DNA of 64,000 nt from [Clostridium] symbiosum (lineage in GTDB: Bacteria > Bacillota > Clostridia > Lachnospirales > Lachnospiraceae): assembly GCA_036419695.1 (NCBI GenBank), contig CP143946.1, positions 3,404,001 through 3,468,000 of the forward strand, given 5' to 3'. The first letter of the stretch is position 1; each line of letters begins with the position of its first letter. The notes under the pieces were generated by a model. It did no database searches. It saw only the letters and a program-made list of their open reading frames with translations, and had not been told where the DNA came from. The translations under genes were made by a program, and so were the position numbers. Of this stretch, positions 25,521-34,103 are shown piece by piece.

Positions 25521-26066
25521 TCATCCGAACATTCCGACCGAAACACTGACAAAGTATGCGAGTAAAACGGAAATCGGCCCGGTAATCATACGGCTGAACA
25601 GAAAGGCAGGAACCGCCATTTCCACCGTCTCGTCCTTTGCCTCGGCAAGCGACAGGCCGACCGGAATAAAGTCCGAGCCAACGTGTGCGTTGATTGCAAA
25701 CAGGGCCGGAAGCGCATAGACCGGAGAAATTGCCCCTGCTGCGATCTGTGTGCCGATCAGAATACTGGCAACCTGGCCAACCGCGGCGGCCGGCGCAAGA
25801 ATCGGAGCCAGGAACGGCAGAACGCAGACAAAGCTCATAACCATCATGCTTGGAAGGTTGGACATAACCGGAGCAATCAGTCCGGCCAGCCAGTTTCCAA
25901 CGCCCGTATAATTTACGATACCGACAATCAGACTGATAAATACCATAAACGGGAGCACCGTCTCAAGCACCATTTTCACGGCGTCCTTGGCAGAATCCAT
26001 AATTTTCTCAACGACGCTTCCTACTGCGGCGCCTATATTCGCAATGATATCCAATAATTTATTCAT
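25521..26066 (-). CDS. Glucitol-type PTS EIIBC membrane part (SrlE C-terminal half only)
   Basis: A 181-residue membrane protein matching the C-terminal half of E. coli SrlE: VLPFMVFISLIVGIV near residue 38 and the diagnostic ALPALFAINAHVGSDFIP followed by VGLSLAEAKDETV. E. coli SrlE is 319 residues with an N-terminal EIIB domain that carries the phosphocysteine; this protein begins where the membrane domain begins, so the EIIB domain is absent. It overlaps the SrlA-like gene by 8 nt. No EIIB or EIIA gene is found in the window. It probably forms a permease with the SrlA-like partner that does not itself phosphorylate its substrate. Confidence 0.88.
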   Translation of the reverse strand: MNKLLDIIANIGAAVGSVVEKIMDSAKDAVKMVLETVLPFMVFISLIVGIVNYTGVGNWLAGLIAPVMSNLPSMMVMSFVCVLPFLAPILAPAAAVGQVASILIGTQIAAGAISPVYALPALFAINAHVGSDFIPVGLSLAEAKDETVEMAVPAFLFSRMITGPISVLLAYFVSVSVGMFG

Positions 26067-26604
26067 GGACCTGGCCTCCCTTCTTACTCTTCCTTCCCTG
26101 CATCACGGCAAACATCTTTTCCGTGACAATGCCCCTGATAAGACACAGTACGATGCCGACGGCCAGATACCAGATCGCCAGGACATTCTTGTCAAACCCC
26201 AGCTCCGTAATACCGCTTGCAATTCCCATAAAGATAAACAGTTCAGCCGGACATACATGAGGAAACAGGCCGGTCAGAGGATGGAGAATCGTCATCTCAC
26301 AATCATACAGCGCAATCTTGTATTTTTCCTCCACAAACCGGTTCATGGTATGGCACATGGGATCCGTCAGGAAAATCTGGGCCAGCAGCGGGTAAATGGT
26401 ATATCTTGTAATCGCGTATTTCGTACATTTTCTCAGGAAGTTTGTGATACGCTCCTCTCCGACCAGGCGGATTAAAAGGTTGATAAATGTTAAAAGGACC
26501 AACAGGGTGGGAATAATTCCCGCAACCAGATCCAGAAAATAAGAGCCTCCGGCATTAAATATCCCGATGAAGCTTGCCGCCCCGGCAGCTAATTTTTCAA
26601 TCAT
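26059..26604 (-). CDS. Glucitol-type PTS EIIC subunit (SrlA-like)
   Basis: A 181-residue membrane protein that follows E. coli SrlA closely: MIEKLAAGAASFIGIFNAGG at the N-terminus, ITRYTIYPLLAQIFLTDPMC, FVEEKYKIALYDC, the conserved GLFPHVCPAELFIFMGIASG and CLIRGIVTEKM near the end. The start is at 26604, where GGAGGGG inside the gutM end serves as ribosome-binding site; the longer frame overlaps gutM. Works with the SrlE-like protein to bring in a polyol. Lacks any phosphorylatable domain. Confidence 0.9.
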   Translation of the reverse strand: MIEKLAAGAASFIGIFNAGGSYFLDLVAGIIPTLLVLLTFINLLIRLVGEERITNFLRKCTKYAITRYTIYPLLAQIFLTDPMCHTMNRFVEEKYKIALYDCEMTILHPLTGLFPHVCPAELFIFMGIASGITELGFDKNVLAIWYLAVGIVLCLIRGIVTEKMFAVMQGRKSKKGGQVHE

Positions 26605-26962
26605 ATGACCCCTCCATATACCGGACAGCCTGTACGACGCAGGCCATCCGTTTGTCTTTGCTATAGTAGTCTTTGACGGCGGAGTAATGCTCCCCGTCAT
26701 GGCCGGATAACGGCTTAAGCTTTGCAAAAACCGTTATGCCGGATAAAATATACGCCTCGTTAAGAATCCCCGAGGAATTAAAGCCAAGCACAGCCGTTCT
26801 GTTCATGCCCCTGTATGTACTCTTGCCCACAGAAACAACCGCGTTGCGTTTTCTGATTTCCTGATAGTCCCTGGTGACCCGTCTGTACTGCACCAGACTT
26901 CCCCATGTCTGCAGAAAGAGGGCCGCCGCAAGGCAGATTCCAAACATTAATGCTGAATTCAT
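26597..26962 (-). CDS. gutM: GutM-type glucitol operon activator
   Basis: A 121-residue protein with an N-terminal hydrophobic segment (residues 4-20) and a cytoplasmic domain typical of GutM (AVVSVGKSTYRGMNRTAVLGF, ILSGITVFAKLKPL). In enteric bacteria GutM activates the glucitol operon together with the repressor GutR (SrlR). Here it lies between aldolase and permease genes and overlaps the SrlA-like gene by 8 nt. A DeoR-family regulator, the class to which SrlR belongs, heads the locus, so the same two-regulator logic is probable. Confidence 0.82.
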   Translation of the reverse strand: MNSALMFGICLAAALFLQTWGSLVQYRRVTRDYQEIRKRNAVVSVGKSTYRGMNRTAVLGFNSSGILNEAYILSGITVFAKLKPLSGHDGEHYSAVKDYYSKDKRMACVVQAVRYMEGSYD

Positions 26963-26994
26963 TTCCTTCTCCTGACGATTCCGTACCTTCCTGG

Positions 26995-27612
26995 TTACAG
27001 GCTTAACAGCGTTTCAATCTCCTCTTTCGGGAGATCCGCCGGTTCCCCGATCAATTTGGCCAGGGTACAGATTTTACATGCATTCTCTACCGATTCCAGC
27101 TTGTTCATCGCATCGAATACCGTGGTTCCGACGGACAGCACACCGTGGTTAGCCAGCAGGCAGATGTCTCTCCCTTTCTGGAAAATCGTTTCCGCTCCTT
27201 TATAAATATCGTCGGATCCCGGTCTTCCATATGGAACTACCTCCACTTTTTTGTGATCCCAGAGCATCTCGGCATGGGCAAAGGATTCAAACGGTTTTGC
27301 ACAGAGCGCATAGGCGGTTAAAAACGGAGTATGCGCATGGACCACGCCTCCGATGTTGTCCCTCATCCCGTATACGGCGCGGTGCATCTTAAGCTCCGAA
27401 GAGGCCGGAAAAATGCCGGACACCTGGTTTCCCTCCTCGTCGAATACGGCAATCATTTCTTCCGTAAGCGTCGCTTTATTCTTGCCCGACGGCGTAATAT
27501 AGAGGTATCCGTCTCTTTTTACCGATACATTTCCTTCAAATGCATTGCACAGTCCCTTGTCATCCAGTCTCTTTGCAATAGTTAATACTTCATGAATTGC
27601 CCTGATATCCAT
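26995..27612 (-). CDS. Class II aldolase (FucA/AraD type)
   Basis: A 205-residue zinc-dependent class II aldolase/epimerase-fold protein, like L-fuculose-1-phosphate aldolase. Zinc ligands are the two His in VVHAHTPFLTAYA and the His in LLANHGVLSVG; the catalytic Glu is in SSELKMHRAVYG. The phosphate-binding parts NVSVKRDG and ITPSGKNK are present. It would cleave a ketose-1-phosphate to dihydroxyacetone phosphate and an aldehyde. AGGAGG precedes the ATG. Its place between kinase and permease genes supports a catabolic role. Confidence 0.9.
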   Translation of the reverse strand: MDIRAIHEVLTIAKRLDDKGLCNAFEGNVSVKRDGYLYITPSGKNKATLTEEMIAVFDEEGNQVSGIFPASSELKMHRAVYGMRDNIGGVVHAHTPFLTAYALCAKPFESFAHAEMLWDHKKVEVVPYGRPGSDDIYKGAETIFQKGRDICLLANHGVLSVGTTVFDAMNKLESVENACKICTLAKLIGEPADLPKEEIETLLSL

Positions 27613-27664
27613 TCTTCTTTCCTCCTGATTTCCATACCCTATTGTTGGTTAAACGCGTGAATCA

Positions 27665-28798
27665 TTAATCTGCAATGGCCGCCCGGATCTCGTCCAGATG
27701 CTCCCGCATAAAATGGACGCTCTCCACAAATCTCCATGTGTTGACGAACATTCTGTGCACTTCCGACTCGTGGTTCTCATAGCAGGTGAAGTCCATAATA
27801 ACCTTGACCGCCCCGATAATCATCATGACCGGATAGAACATCCGCTCCGCGTCGTTCAGTTCTCCGAGCTCGCAGCCCGTCTCTTTCATGGTCTGGTTGT
27901 AGATGGAAATGAATCTGCCGATTTTCTCCACAGCCACATCTCCCCAGGTTGCCGTATCCCAGGACGCCAGAGCCTGATAACTCATCCATCCCAGATCATA
28001 AAGCCTGTAATCCGTGTTAACCCAGTCCAGATCGAACACCGCAATGATTTTGTCATTTTCGTCAAACATGACGTTGCCGGGATTCAGATCCTTATGGCAG
28101 ATGCACTTTTTAAGCTGTTCCCTGCACTTAGCAAGCTCGCTGTCACAGAAATCAATGGTATCGATGAGATACGGTATCTCTTTTTCAAAATAATCCGTAA
28201 AACGTTTAAATACCTTCGGGTTCTGTTTCTTCTCCTCCTGTGCGGCCGGAAGATCCTGTTTCCATACTTTAAACAACTCCTCTAACTCCGGTTCCCTTCT
28301 TCCGCTGCCCTCCGGTCCCACATAACCGTATGCCCATGACTGGAACCTGGCGCATATCTCCGCGCAGGAATCCCTGGCTTCCTGCGGCATCTCATTGTAC
28401 TCCCAGGAATACGGCTCCAGTCCGCTGATGGTGTTGAATACCGCATAGAAGTTGCTCTGGCCCTCAAACTCCGCCACCAGCCACGTTTTACCGGTGCGGT
28501 TTACCACCGGGGTCATCGTCTGCATCGCGCCGTTTACATTGGCTGAATAATATTTCTCAAATGCATGTTCGTAAATAATATCCCGCTCCTGCTCGGCCGT
28601 GTTGTACTGGCGCACATACCATTTTTTCTCTTCCCCGTCCTTTTTTGCAATGGCAAAAAAGCTGTTGTTCGTATCCCCCGCCTTAATCGGCTCTACTTTT
28701 GTGATTTCCCCCAAATCATAATTTTCCTGCAGTAAACTCTGCACAAATTCCGCTGCCTGTCTCATATTGGCGCACACCCTTTCTTTTTCGTGTTTCAT
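27665..28798 (-). CDS. APH-fold small-molecule kinase, probably for a polyol
   Basis: A 377-residue protein-kinase-like (APH/choline kinase superfamily) phosphotransferase. The catalytic loop CHKDLNPGN (His235, Asp237, Asn242) and the metal-binding FDLDW (about 255-259) are intact; an N-terminal ATP-binding lobe precedes them. Antibiotic resistance is unlikely, since the gene is inside a catabolic operon. Here it may phosphorylate the imported polyol, doing the job of the missing PTS EIIB. The first ATG (28798) has a very close GAGAAGG; an ATG at 28765 with AAAGGG about 11 nt upstream is the alternative. Confidence 0.8.
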   Translation of the reverse strand: MKHEKERVCANMRQAAEFVQSLLQENYDLGEITKVEPIKAGDTNNSFFAIAKKDGEEKKWYVRQYNTAEQERDIIYEHAFEKYYSANVNGAMQTMTPVVNRTGKTWLVAEFEGQSNFYAVFNTISGLEPYSWEYNEMPQEARDSCAEICARFQSWAYGYVGPEGSGRREPELEELFKVWKQDLPAAQEEKKQNPKVFKRFTDYFEKEIPYLIDTIDFCDSELAKCREQLKKCICHKDLNPGNVMFDENDKIIAVFDLDWVNTDYRLYDLGWMSYQALASWDTATWGDVAVEKIGRFISIYNQTMKETGCELGELNDAERMFYPVMMIIGAVKVIMDFTCYENHESEVHRMFVNTWRFVESVHFMREHLDEIRAAIAD

Positions 28799-28811
28799 AC
28801 CTTCTCATTTC

Positions 28812-28848
28812 GTTACTGTTCACACCGCATTGCGCTGTGAACCATAAC
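28812..28848. repeat. Short palindrome of the GTTAC-ended family
   Basis: GTTACTGTTCACAC and CTGTGAACCATAAC form a 37-bp inverted repeat between the DUF1667 and kinase genes. It is a minimal form of the elements at 22.3 and 53.3 kb and could stabilise or attenuate the operon transcript here. Confidence 0.6.
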
Positions 28849-28885
28849 CTTTAATCTCATTTTCCGCTTTAAATCCCGGGCGTTT

Positions 28886-29239
28886 TTACTGATTGGACAG
28901 TACGATGTCCACCCCTGTGTCCAGAATGTTTTCAATTACCGTTTTCCCCACATAGAACGGCGGGGTTGCCACCGCTTTCTGAATCTCGGCCATTGCATCG
29001 AATATCTTTTCCTTCGGCATCGGCCTATTGGAGCGTACCGCGATGATCGGGCAGCTGTACCCCTCCGCCTTCACGGTGGTGGCCAGAGTCCGCATCGGCG
29101 AGATATATTCCGCCTCCGCGTAGTCCTTCCCGCGCTTACAGGTGTAACCGCTTATCTCGCTGACCGTTTTCCCGTCGCCTTTTACGGTGACATGGCAGCT
29201 GGACGGGCAGATGACACAGATTACTTCTTTTTCGATCAT
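28886..29239 (-). CDS. DUF1667 domain protein
   Basis: A 117-residue protein with CVICPSSC and YTCKRGKDYAE cysteine motifs that probably bind an iron-sulfur cluster. DUF1667 genes regularly follow the GlpA-like and NAD(P)/FAD oxidoreductase genes of anaerobic glycerol-3-phosphate dehydrogenase-type complexes in Clostridia; the present order is the same and the start overlaps the previous stop by 4 nt. It is likely a third, electron-carrying subunit. Confidence 0.88.
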   Translation of the reverse strand: MIEKEVICVICPSSCHVTVKGDGKTVSEISGYTCKRGKDYAEAEYISPMRTLATTVKAEGYSCPIIAVRSNRPMPKEKIFDAMAEIQKAVATPPFYVGKTVIENILDTGVDIVLSNQ

Positions 29240-30513
29240 GCCTTCACCTCCTCTTTTGTGACGTTCACAACAATTTCTCCCTGCGTCAAACCGGAAAGTT
29301 TTTCGGCCGGTATCCTGATCTGCTCAATTTCTCCCGGATTTACAAATGCTTTTCTGGCCTTATAGAGAACCCTATCCCCGCAGGACGCCTCGATCGTAAC
29401 CTGCTTCGTCGGCGCCAGCACACGGAAATACATCTTTACTTCCTTCTCCGTCTTATCCGGTTTGACGGACTGCGGAACCATGTACCGCACCAGACTGCCC
29501 GGTTTGACAGGTATCTCCGTCCCGCCTTCTCCGCCCTGCCCGGCCGCATAGCGGGCCGCATAAGTACCGGCCAGTTCACTCTCCGTGGACACATTGTCCA
29601 CCAGATCATTGACGTGGACCACATTACCGCAGGCAAAGATTCCGGGTATATTCGTCATCATCGTGTTATCTACTACCGGGCCGTTTGTCACGCGGTCAAG
29701 CACTACGCCGGCCGTCTTCGACACCTCGTTCTCCGGTATCAGCCCGACGGACAGAAGTACGGTATCACAGTCAATCTTAAACTCCGTTCCGGGTACCGGC
29801 TGTTTCTTTTCATCCACCTTTGCCACCGTCACGCTCTTTACACGGCGCTTTCCGTCGATATCGATGATGGTATGGCTTAAATAGAGCGGGATTCCGAAAT
29901 CATCCAGGCACTGCACCCGGTTTCTTGTAAGTCCCGCCAGGTAAGGCATCACTTCAATCACCGCCTTCACCTTCGCGCCCTCTAACGTCATCCTGCGGGC
30001 CATAATCATTCCGATATCACCGGAACCGACAATCACGATTTCATTGCCCACAATATGGTTCTGCACATTGCAGAAGCGCTGTGCCGTTCCCGCTGTATAA
30101 ACGCCTGCGGGACGGGAACCGGGAATTACAATCTGTGCCCTCGTGCGCTCCCGGCAGCCCATGGAGAGGATAATCGCCCCCGCCTCCACCAGTACAGCCC
30201 CCGATTTATTCGCTGCATGGATCAGATGGTTTTGACCGTCGATGCTTAACACCATCGTGTTTAACATCATCTCAATGCCGAGCTCATCACAGACTTTTAT
30301 AAATCGCTCCGCATATTCAGGTCCTGCCAGCTCTTCACCGAAATATTTAAGTCCGAATCCGGTATGGATGCACTGCTCCAGGATTCCGCCCGGACGGAAA
30401 TCGCGTTCTATCAGAACTACTTTCTCTGCGCCTTCTTTTTTTGCTGCCGCCGCTGCCGCCAGTCCCGCGGGTCCCGCTCCAATGACAGCTACGTCCACAT
30501 ATCTCTCATTCAT
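29236..30513 (-). CDS. NAD(P)/FAD-dependent oxidoreductase of GlpA-like complex
   Basis: A 425-residue pyridine-nucleotide-disulfide-type flavoprotein. Dinucleotide-binding motifs are VAVIGAGPAGLAAA (N-terminal FAD) and EIVIVGSGDIGMIMARR (NAD(P)), with the late FAD motif GIFACGNVVHVNDLVD. The N-terminal GGILEQCIHTGFGLKYFGEELAGPEYA is typical for the partner of GlpA-like dehydrogenases. It probably passes electrons from the GlpA-like subunit to NAD(P)+ or another carrier. Lies 10 nt after that gene and overlaps the DUF1667 gene. Confidence 0.88.
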   Translation of the reverse strand: MNERYVDVAVIGAGPAGLAAAAAAKKEGAEKVVLIERDFRPGGILEQCIHTGFGLKYFGEELAGPEYAERFIKVCDELGIEMMLNTMVLSIDGQNHLIHAANKSGAVLVEAGAIILSMGCRERTRAQIVIPGSRPAGVYTAGTAQRFCNVQNHIVGNEIVIVGSGDIGMIMARRMTLEGAKVKAVIEVMPYLAGLTRNRVQCLDDFGIPLYLSHTIIDIDGKRRVKSVTVAKVDEKKQPVPGTEFKIDCDTVLLSVGLIPENEVSKTAGVVLDRVTNGPVVDNTMMTNIPGIFACGNVVHVNDLVDNVSTESELAGTYAARYAAGQGGEGGTEIPVKPGSLVRYMVPQSVKPDKTEKEVKMYFRVLAPTKQVTIEASCGDRVLYKARKAFVNPGEIEQIRIPAEKLSGLTQGEIVVNVTKEEVKA

Positions 30514-30523
30514 CCTGTCATCC

Positions 30524-31969
30524 TCACTTTCTGTTTACGCGAACCAGCATTTCAGAACCCGGCTCATTCTTACAGATTTCTTCTTCGGTTACCGAAAGCT
30601 CACGCGCAAGAATTTCCACGACACGCGGGCCGCAGAAACCGCCCTGGCAGCGTCCCATCCCGGCGCGCAGCCTGCGCTTAATGGCATCCACGCTCCTCGC
30701 TCCCGGTCCTTTATGGATAGCCTCCACAATCTCTCCCTCCGTGACCGTCTCACAGCGGCAGATAATATTTCCATAACTGGGATTCTTCCGGATTGCCTCG
30801 TCGCGTTCCTCCTCGGTCATCGAGGCAAAACGTTTGATTGCCTTTCTTTTGGAGATCCAATTCTCTTTCTCCCTCAACTCAAGACCTTCATCGTCCAGCA
30901 GTTCGGCCACATATTTGGCTACTCCAGGCGCCGCGCTGATCCCCTGGTTGATTCCGACCGCTTCTATGTATCCCTTACAACCGTCTACCGTACGGATTCT
31001 CCAGTCTTTTTTCGGGTAAATCGCAGGGCGCACGCCGCAGAACTGTGTCACGGAGTCAAATGGGCTCACGGCCGGTATCATCTTCCGGCAGTCCGAGACG
31101 ATGCTGTCCATGGTCTCTTTATCCGTCTTGGTGCACTCCCGGTCACTCCTGTTATCCGCCGACGGGCCTACCAGGAGGTTTCCGTGTATGGTAGGCGTCA
31201 GAAGGCGTCCGCGGCTCACCGGTGTGGGGAGGGGAACAATAATATGCTCCGGTTTATATGGTAAATTCTTATCAAGAACGAAAAACTGTCCGGTGCGGGG
31301 ATAATTGTAATAATCGCAGAAACCGACCGACTGTGCCAGCTTATCCGCATAGATGGCCGCGGCATTAATTGCAAAACGGCATTCAATCTCGCCCTTATCG
31401 GTGACAACCGATTTCACGGCATGTGTTTCCGGGTCCACGTTAATCCGGGAAACGGTCGTGCCGAGCATCACCTTAACCCCGTTGTCCATCGCATTCTCGA
31501 TAAAGGCAAACAGTAACTCCATCACATCCACAATCGCCTCGTTCGGCACCAGCAGGCCTCCGACAATATCCGGGTTCAGGGAAGGCTCCATCTGATGGAC
31601 CCTTTCTCCCGAAAGCATTTCCACATTGTACTCGCCGTTCAGGATGGCTTTCTTCCTGATTAACTTAAGCTGCTCCAGCTCTTTTTCATCATGGGCCACA
31701 TAAATCATGCCCAGCCGTTTCATCTCCACATCCAGATCGTTACAGACCTGGTCGTATGCCCGGTTGGAAGCCGATGTAAGCCTCGCCTCCAGGGAACCCG
31801 GCTCCGCATCGTGTCCGCTGCACAGTGTCGCGCTGTTACACTTCGATGCGTACCCGCCCACATCCTCATTCCGCTCAACCAGAATGACATTTAACTCATA
31901 GCGGGACAGCTCCCTTGCGATGGCAGAACCCGTCGCGCCTGCACCAATAATCACAACATCCGCCTGCAT
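30524..31969 (-). CDS. GlpA-like FAD-dependent polyol-phosphate dehydrogenase
   Basis: A 481-residue protein with an N-terminal DAO-type flavin domain (VVIIGAGATGSAIARELSRY, then CNSATLCSGHDAEPGS) and a C-terminal BFD-like [2Fe-2S] domain with four cysteines (CRCETVTEGE, then GRCQGGFCGP). This is the layout of clostridial anaerobic glycerol-3-phosphate dehydrogenase. In this operon a kinase, an aldolase and a polyol permease are also encoded, so the substrate may be a longer polyol phosphate that yields a ketose-1-phosphate. First enzyme gene of the operon; ATG follows GAGGGG. Confidence 0.88.
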   Translation of the reverse strand: MQADVVIIGAGATGSAIARELSRYELNVILVERNEDVGGYASKCNSATLCSGHDAEPGSLEARLTSASNRAYDQVCNDLDVEMKRLGMIYVAHDEKELEQLKLIRKKAILNGEYNVEMLSGERVHQMEPSLNPDIVGGLLVPNEAIVDVMELLFAFIENAMDNGVKVMLGTTVSRINVDPETHAVKSVVTDKGEIECRFAINAAAIYADKLAQSVGFCDYYNYPRTGQFFVLDKNLPYKPEHIIVPLPTPVSRGRLLTPTIHGNLLVGPSADNRSDRECTKTDKETMDSIVSDCRKMIPAVSPFDSVTQFCGVRPAIYPKKDWRIRTVDGCKGYIEAVGINQGISAAPGVAKYVAELLDDEGLELREKENWISKRKAIKRFASMTEEERDEAIRKNPSYGNIICRCETVTEGEIVEAIHKGPGARSVDAIKRRLRAGMGRCQGGFCGPRVVEILARELSVTEEEICKNEPGSEMLVRVNRK

Positions 31970-32042
31970 TATTTCATCCCCTCCTCATATCTTCCATGTA
32001 TCTTTTCTCCAAGGACACGTTGTCTGTCCTGTTCACAGGCTT

Positions 32043-32096
32043 AAATTAGCACAAAGAAAACCGTCTGTCAACTCATGTAAATGTTTTAACAGACGG
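32043..32096 (-). promoter_or_regulatory. Promoter and candidate operator of the polyol-type operon
   Basis: On the minus strand TTGACA (32066-32071) and TAATTT (32043-32048) are 17 nt apart. An inverted repeat CCGTCTGT (32061-32068) and ACAGACGG (32089-32096), 20 nt apart, covers the -35. It is a candidate site for the DeoR-family regulator encoded next to it. Confidence 0.6.
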
Positions 32097-32205
32097 GATA
32101 TTTCAGACTATTTTCTTTCTATTGTGTGGCCATATTCCAATAAAACCACAAAATTCCAAACGGGGACGGGTTCCTGTTCACGGAGATGGAACACCATATT
32201 CCCGA

Positions 32206-32973
32206 TCATTTTGCCGCGCAGTAAACCTTGATTCCCATGGATGTATAATAAGACAGCTCTTTTTTTGTAATATGCCAGTCCGTGATCATCTGGTGCACGG
32301 CCTCAATTCCGGCAAACCGGCAGAAGGCAACGACTCCGAATTTCGTGGAATCATTCAGGAGAATCCTCTCCCGGCTCATCTCAATCGCCGCCCGCAGAAG
32401 TTCACTCTCCTCCTCCGTATACTCCGTGAGGCCGTCGGACGGCGAGACTCCGGAGACGCTGAAAAACGCCTTGTCCACCCGGTATCTGCGGAAGCAGTAC
32501 GCCGTCAGATCCCCCATCGTCTTCTGCTGCTTATGCCAGATATTGCCGGCGGTGAGAATGACGTGGTTGCTCATATTGGAAGATATCTGGTTTCCAAGCT
32601 GGATGGAATTCGTCACAACGGTCAGGTTGTTTTTGGCCGCCAGATACTTCCCGAGCGGCAGAGTCGTCGTGGAGGCCAGAATCGCCAGGGACTGGCCGTC
32701 CTGGACAAGCTCCGCCGCCTCCCTGCAGATCGCCTCTTTCTCCATCGGGTTATTATTGATGCGCACCTCCACCTCGTATTCATTGGCCGTAAAGGAATCA
32801 TACACCGCGCCGCCGTGGACACAGCGCAGCAGCCCCTGTTTTTCAAGCTCCATCAGGTCCCTCCGGATGGTTTCATCGGAAACCTGGAAATATTCTTTCA
32901 AATCTTTGACACGTACGTTCTGCTGCTCGCGAATCTTGTTAACAATAAATTTAAGGCGTTCGTTTTTTAGCAT
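32206..32973 (-). CDS. DeoR-family transcriptional regulator
   Basis: A 255-residue sugar-responsive repressor. The N-terminal HTH is typical (MLKNERLKFIVNKI, VRVKDLKEYFQVSDETIRRDL, LLRCVHGGAV), followed by the DeoRC sensor domain (AEL...LAILASTTTLPLGKYL, KAFFSVSGVS, LLNDSTKFG) that binds phosphorylated intermediates. Start at 32973 follows AAAGGAGAAG; the upstream extension in frame is unlikely. It sits upstream of the polyol-type operon on the same strand and probably controls it with GutM. Confidence 0.9.
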   Translation of the reverse strand: MLKNERLKFIVNKIREQQNVRVKDLKEYFQVSDETIRRDLMELEKQGLLRCVHGGAVYDSFTANEYEVEVRINNNPMEKEAICREAAELVQDGQSLAILASTTTLPLGKYLAAKNNLTVVTNSIQLGNQISSNMSNHVILTAGNIWHKQQKTMGDLTAYCFRRYRVDKAFFSVSGVSPSDGLTEYTEEESELLRAAIEMSRERILLNDSTKFGVVAFCRFAGIEAVHQMITDWHITKKELSYYTSMGIKVYCAAK

Positions 32974-33380
32974 AAATACTTCTCCTTTATTCAGTGTGTG
33001 GAAGATGTTGAAAATCCGCAAAAATCCGCATATTCCAACTTGTGCATATTGCATAATATTACATTGGTACAAGTCTTATTTTTTCTACCTTTAGCAAAAT
33101 GTCAAATCTGGATTTCCGATTGTATTTGATACATTCTTAACAATTTTACCATATTCTTTTTCAAATATTATATCATATTATACAGATTCCGGATGAAAAA
33201 TCGCTCCATTTTTTCCGGTTCAAATGTGGGATTCTGTTTCCGCGCACCATACAGCTTGCTGCCGGGCGTGGGAACAGATGAACCCTCTTCAACCGTGCGG
33301 TTGGACGGCAGACGGTGAATCCCCGCCGTAAAGTGACGGATCTCTCACCTGAAAGTCACGCAAAAGTAATCAGGATGTTC

Positions 33381-33386
33381 TATAAT
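33381..33386 (+). promoter_or_regulatory. TATAAT -10 of the ABC exporter operon
   Basis: A consensus -10 lies 28 nt before the start codon without a recognisable -35, suggesting activator dependence. The remaining 440-bp gap between the divergent DeoR and ABC genes has GC-rich imperfect repeats around ACGG (33290-33340) that I cannot assign. Confidence 0.4.
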
Positions 33387-33413
33387 ACAGATAAAGAAAA
33401 GGAGGGACACAAA

Positions 33414-34103
33414 ATGGAATTTTTAAAAATAGAAAATTTATGCAAGGTTTACGGCAGAGGGGAAAACCAGGTAACCGCCCTCGACCATGTAAACCTTACG
33501 ATTGATAAAGGAGAATTCACCGCCATCATCGGCTCCTCCGGTTCCGGTAAATCCACGCTTCTTCACGCGATTGCCGGTGTGGATGTGCCGACGGACGGTA
33601 AAATATTTCTGGATGGACAGGACGTCTATGCCAAAAGCAATGAAAAACTCGCCGTGTTCCGCCGGAGGCAGGTCGGACTGATTTACCAGTTCCATAATCT
33701 CATCCCTACCCTGAATGTGGTGGAAAATATTACCCTTCCCATTCTGATGGATCGGAGAAAGGTGAATGAGGAACGGCTAAATGACCTGCTTGATCTTCTG
33801 GGGCTTCAGGAGCGGAAAACCCATCTGCCCAACCAGCTTTCCGGCGGCCAGCAGCAGCGTGTCGCCATCGGCCGCGCCCTGATGAACGCACCGGCCGTCA
33901 TGCTGGCGGATGAGCCGACGGGCAGCCTGGACAGCCGCAACGGCAAGGAAATCATCCATCTGCTGAAGGAGAGCCACAAAAAATACCATCAGACACTGAT
34001 TATCGTCACCCACGATGAAAATATCGCCCTGCAGGCGGACCGCATTATCACCATCGCCGACGGCAGGGTGGTCCGGGATGAGAGGCAGGTGGAAAATTCA
34101 TGA
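33414..34103 (+). CDS. ABC transporter ATP-binding protein (MacB/LolD type)
   Basis: A 229-residue ATPase. Walker A is GSSGSGKST (about 40-48), the Q-loop is IYQFHNLIPTLNVVENI, the signature LSGGQQQRVAIGRAL, Walker B VMLADEPTGSLDS, and the switch His in IIVTHDENIA. The type serves FtsX-domain permeases that move peptides or lipids out of the membrane rather than import. The start at 33414 is set by AAAGGAGGG; the frame further upstream is not family-like. Overlaps the permease gene by 4 nt. Confidence 0.95.
   Translation: MEFLKIENLCKVYGRGENQVTALDHVNLTIDKGEFTAIIGSSGSGKSTLLHAIAGVDVPTDGKIFLDGQDVYAKSNEKLAVFRRRQVGLIYQFHNLIPTLNVVENITLPILMDRRKVNEERLNDLLDLLGLQERKTHLPNQLSGGQQQRVAIGRALMNAPAVMLADEPTGSLDSRNGKEIIHLLKESHKKYHQTLIIVTHDENIALQADRIITIADGRVVRDERQVENS

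Noticed and set aside
27665..28798. Aminoglycoside resistance kinase
   Set aside because: The fold fits, but the gene lies inside a catabolic operon and lacks other resistance context.
33250..33360. Riboswitch in front of the ABC exporter
   Set aside because: The GC-rich repeats lie mostly upstream of the likely -10 at 33381 and match no class I know.
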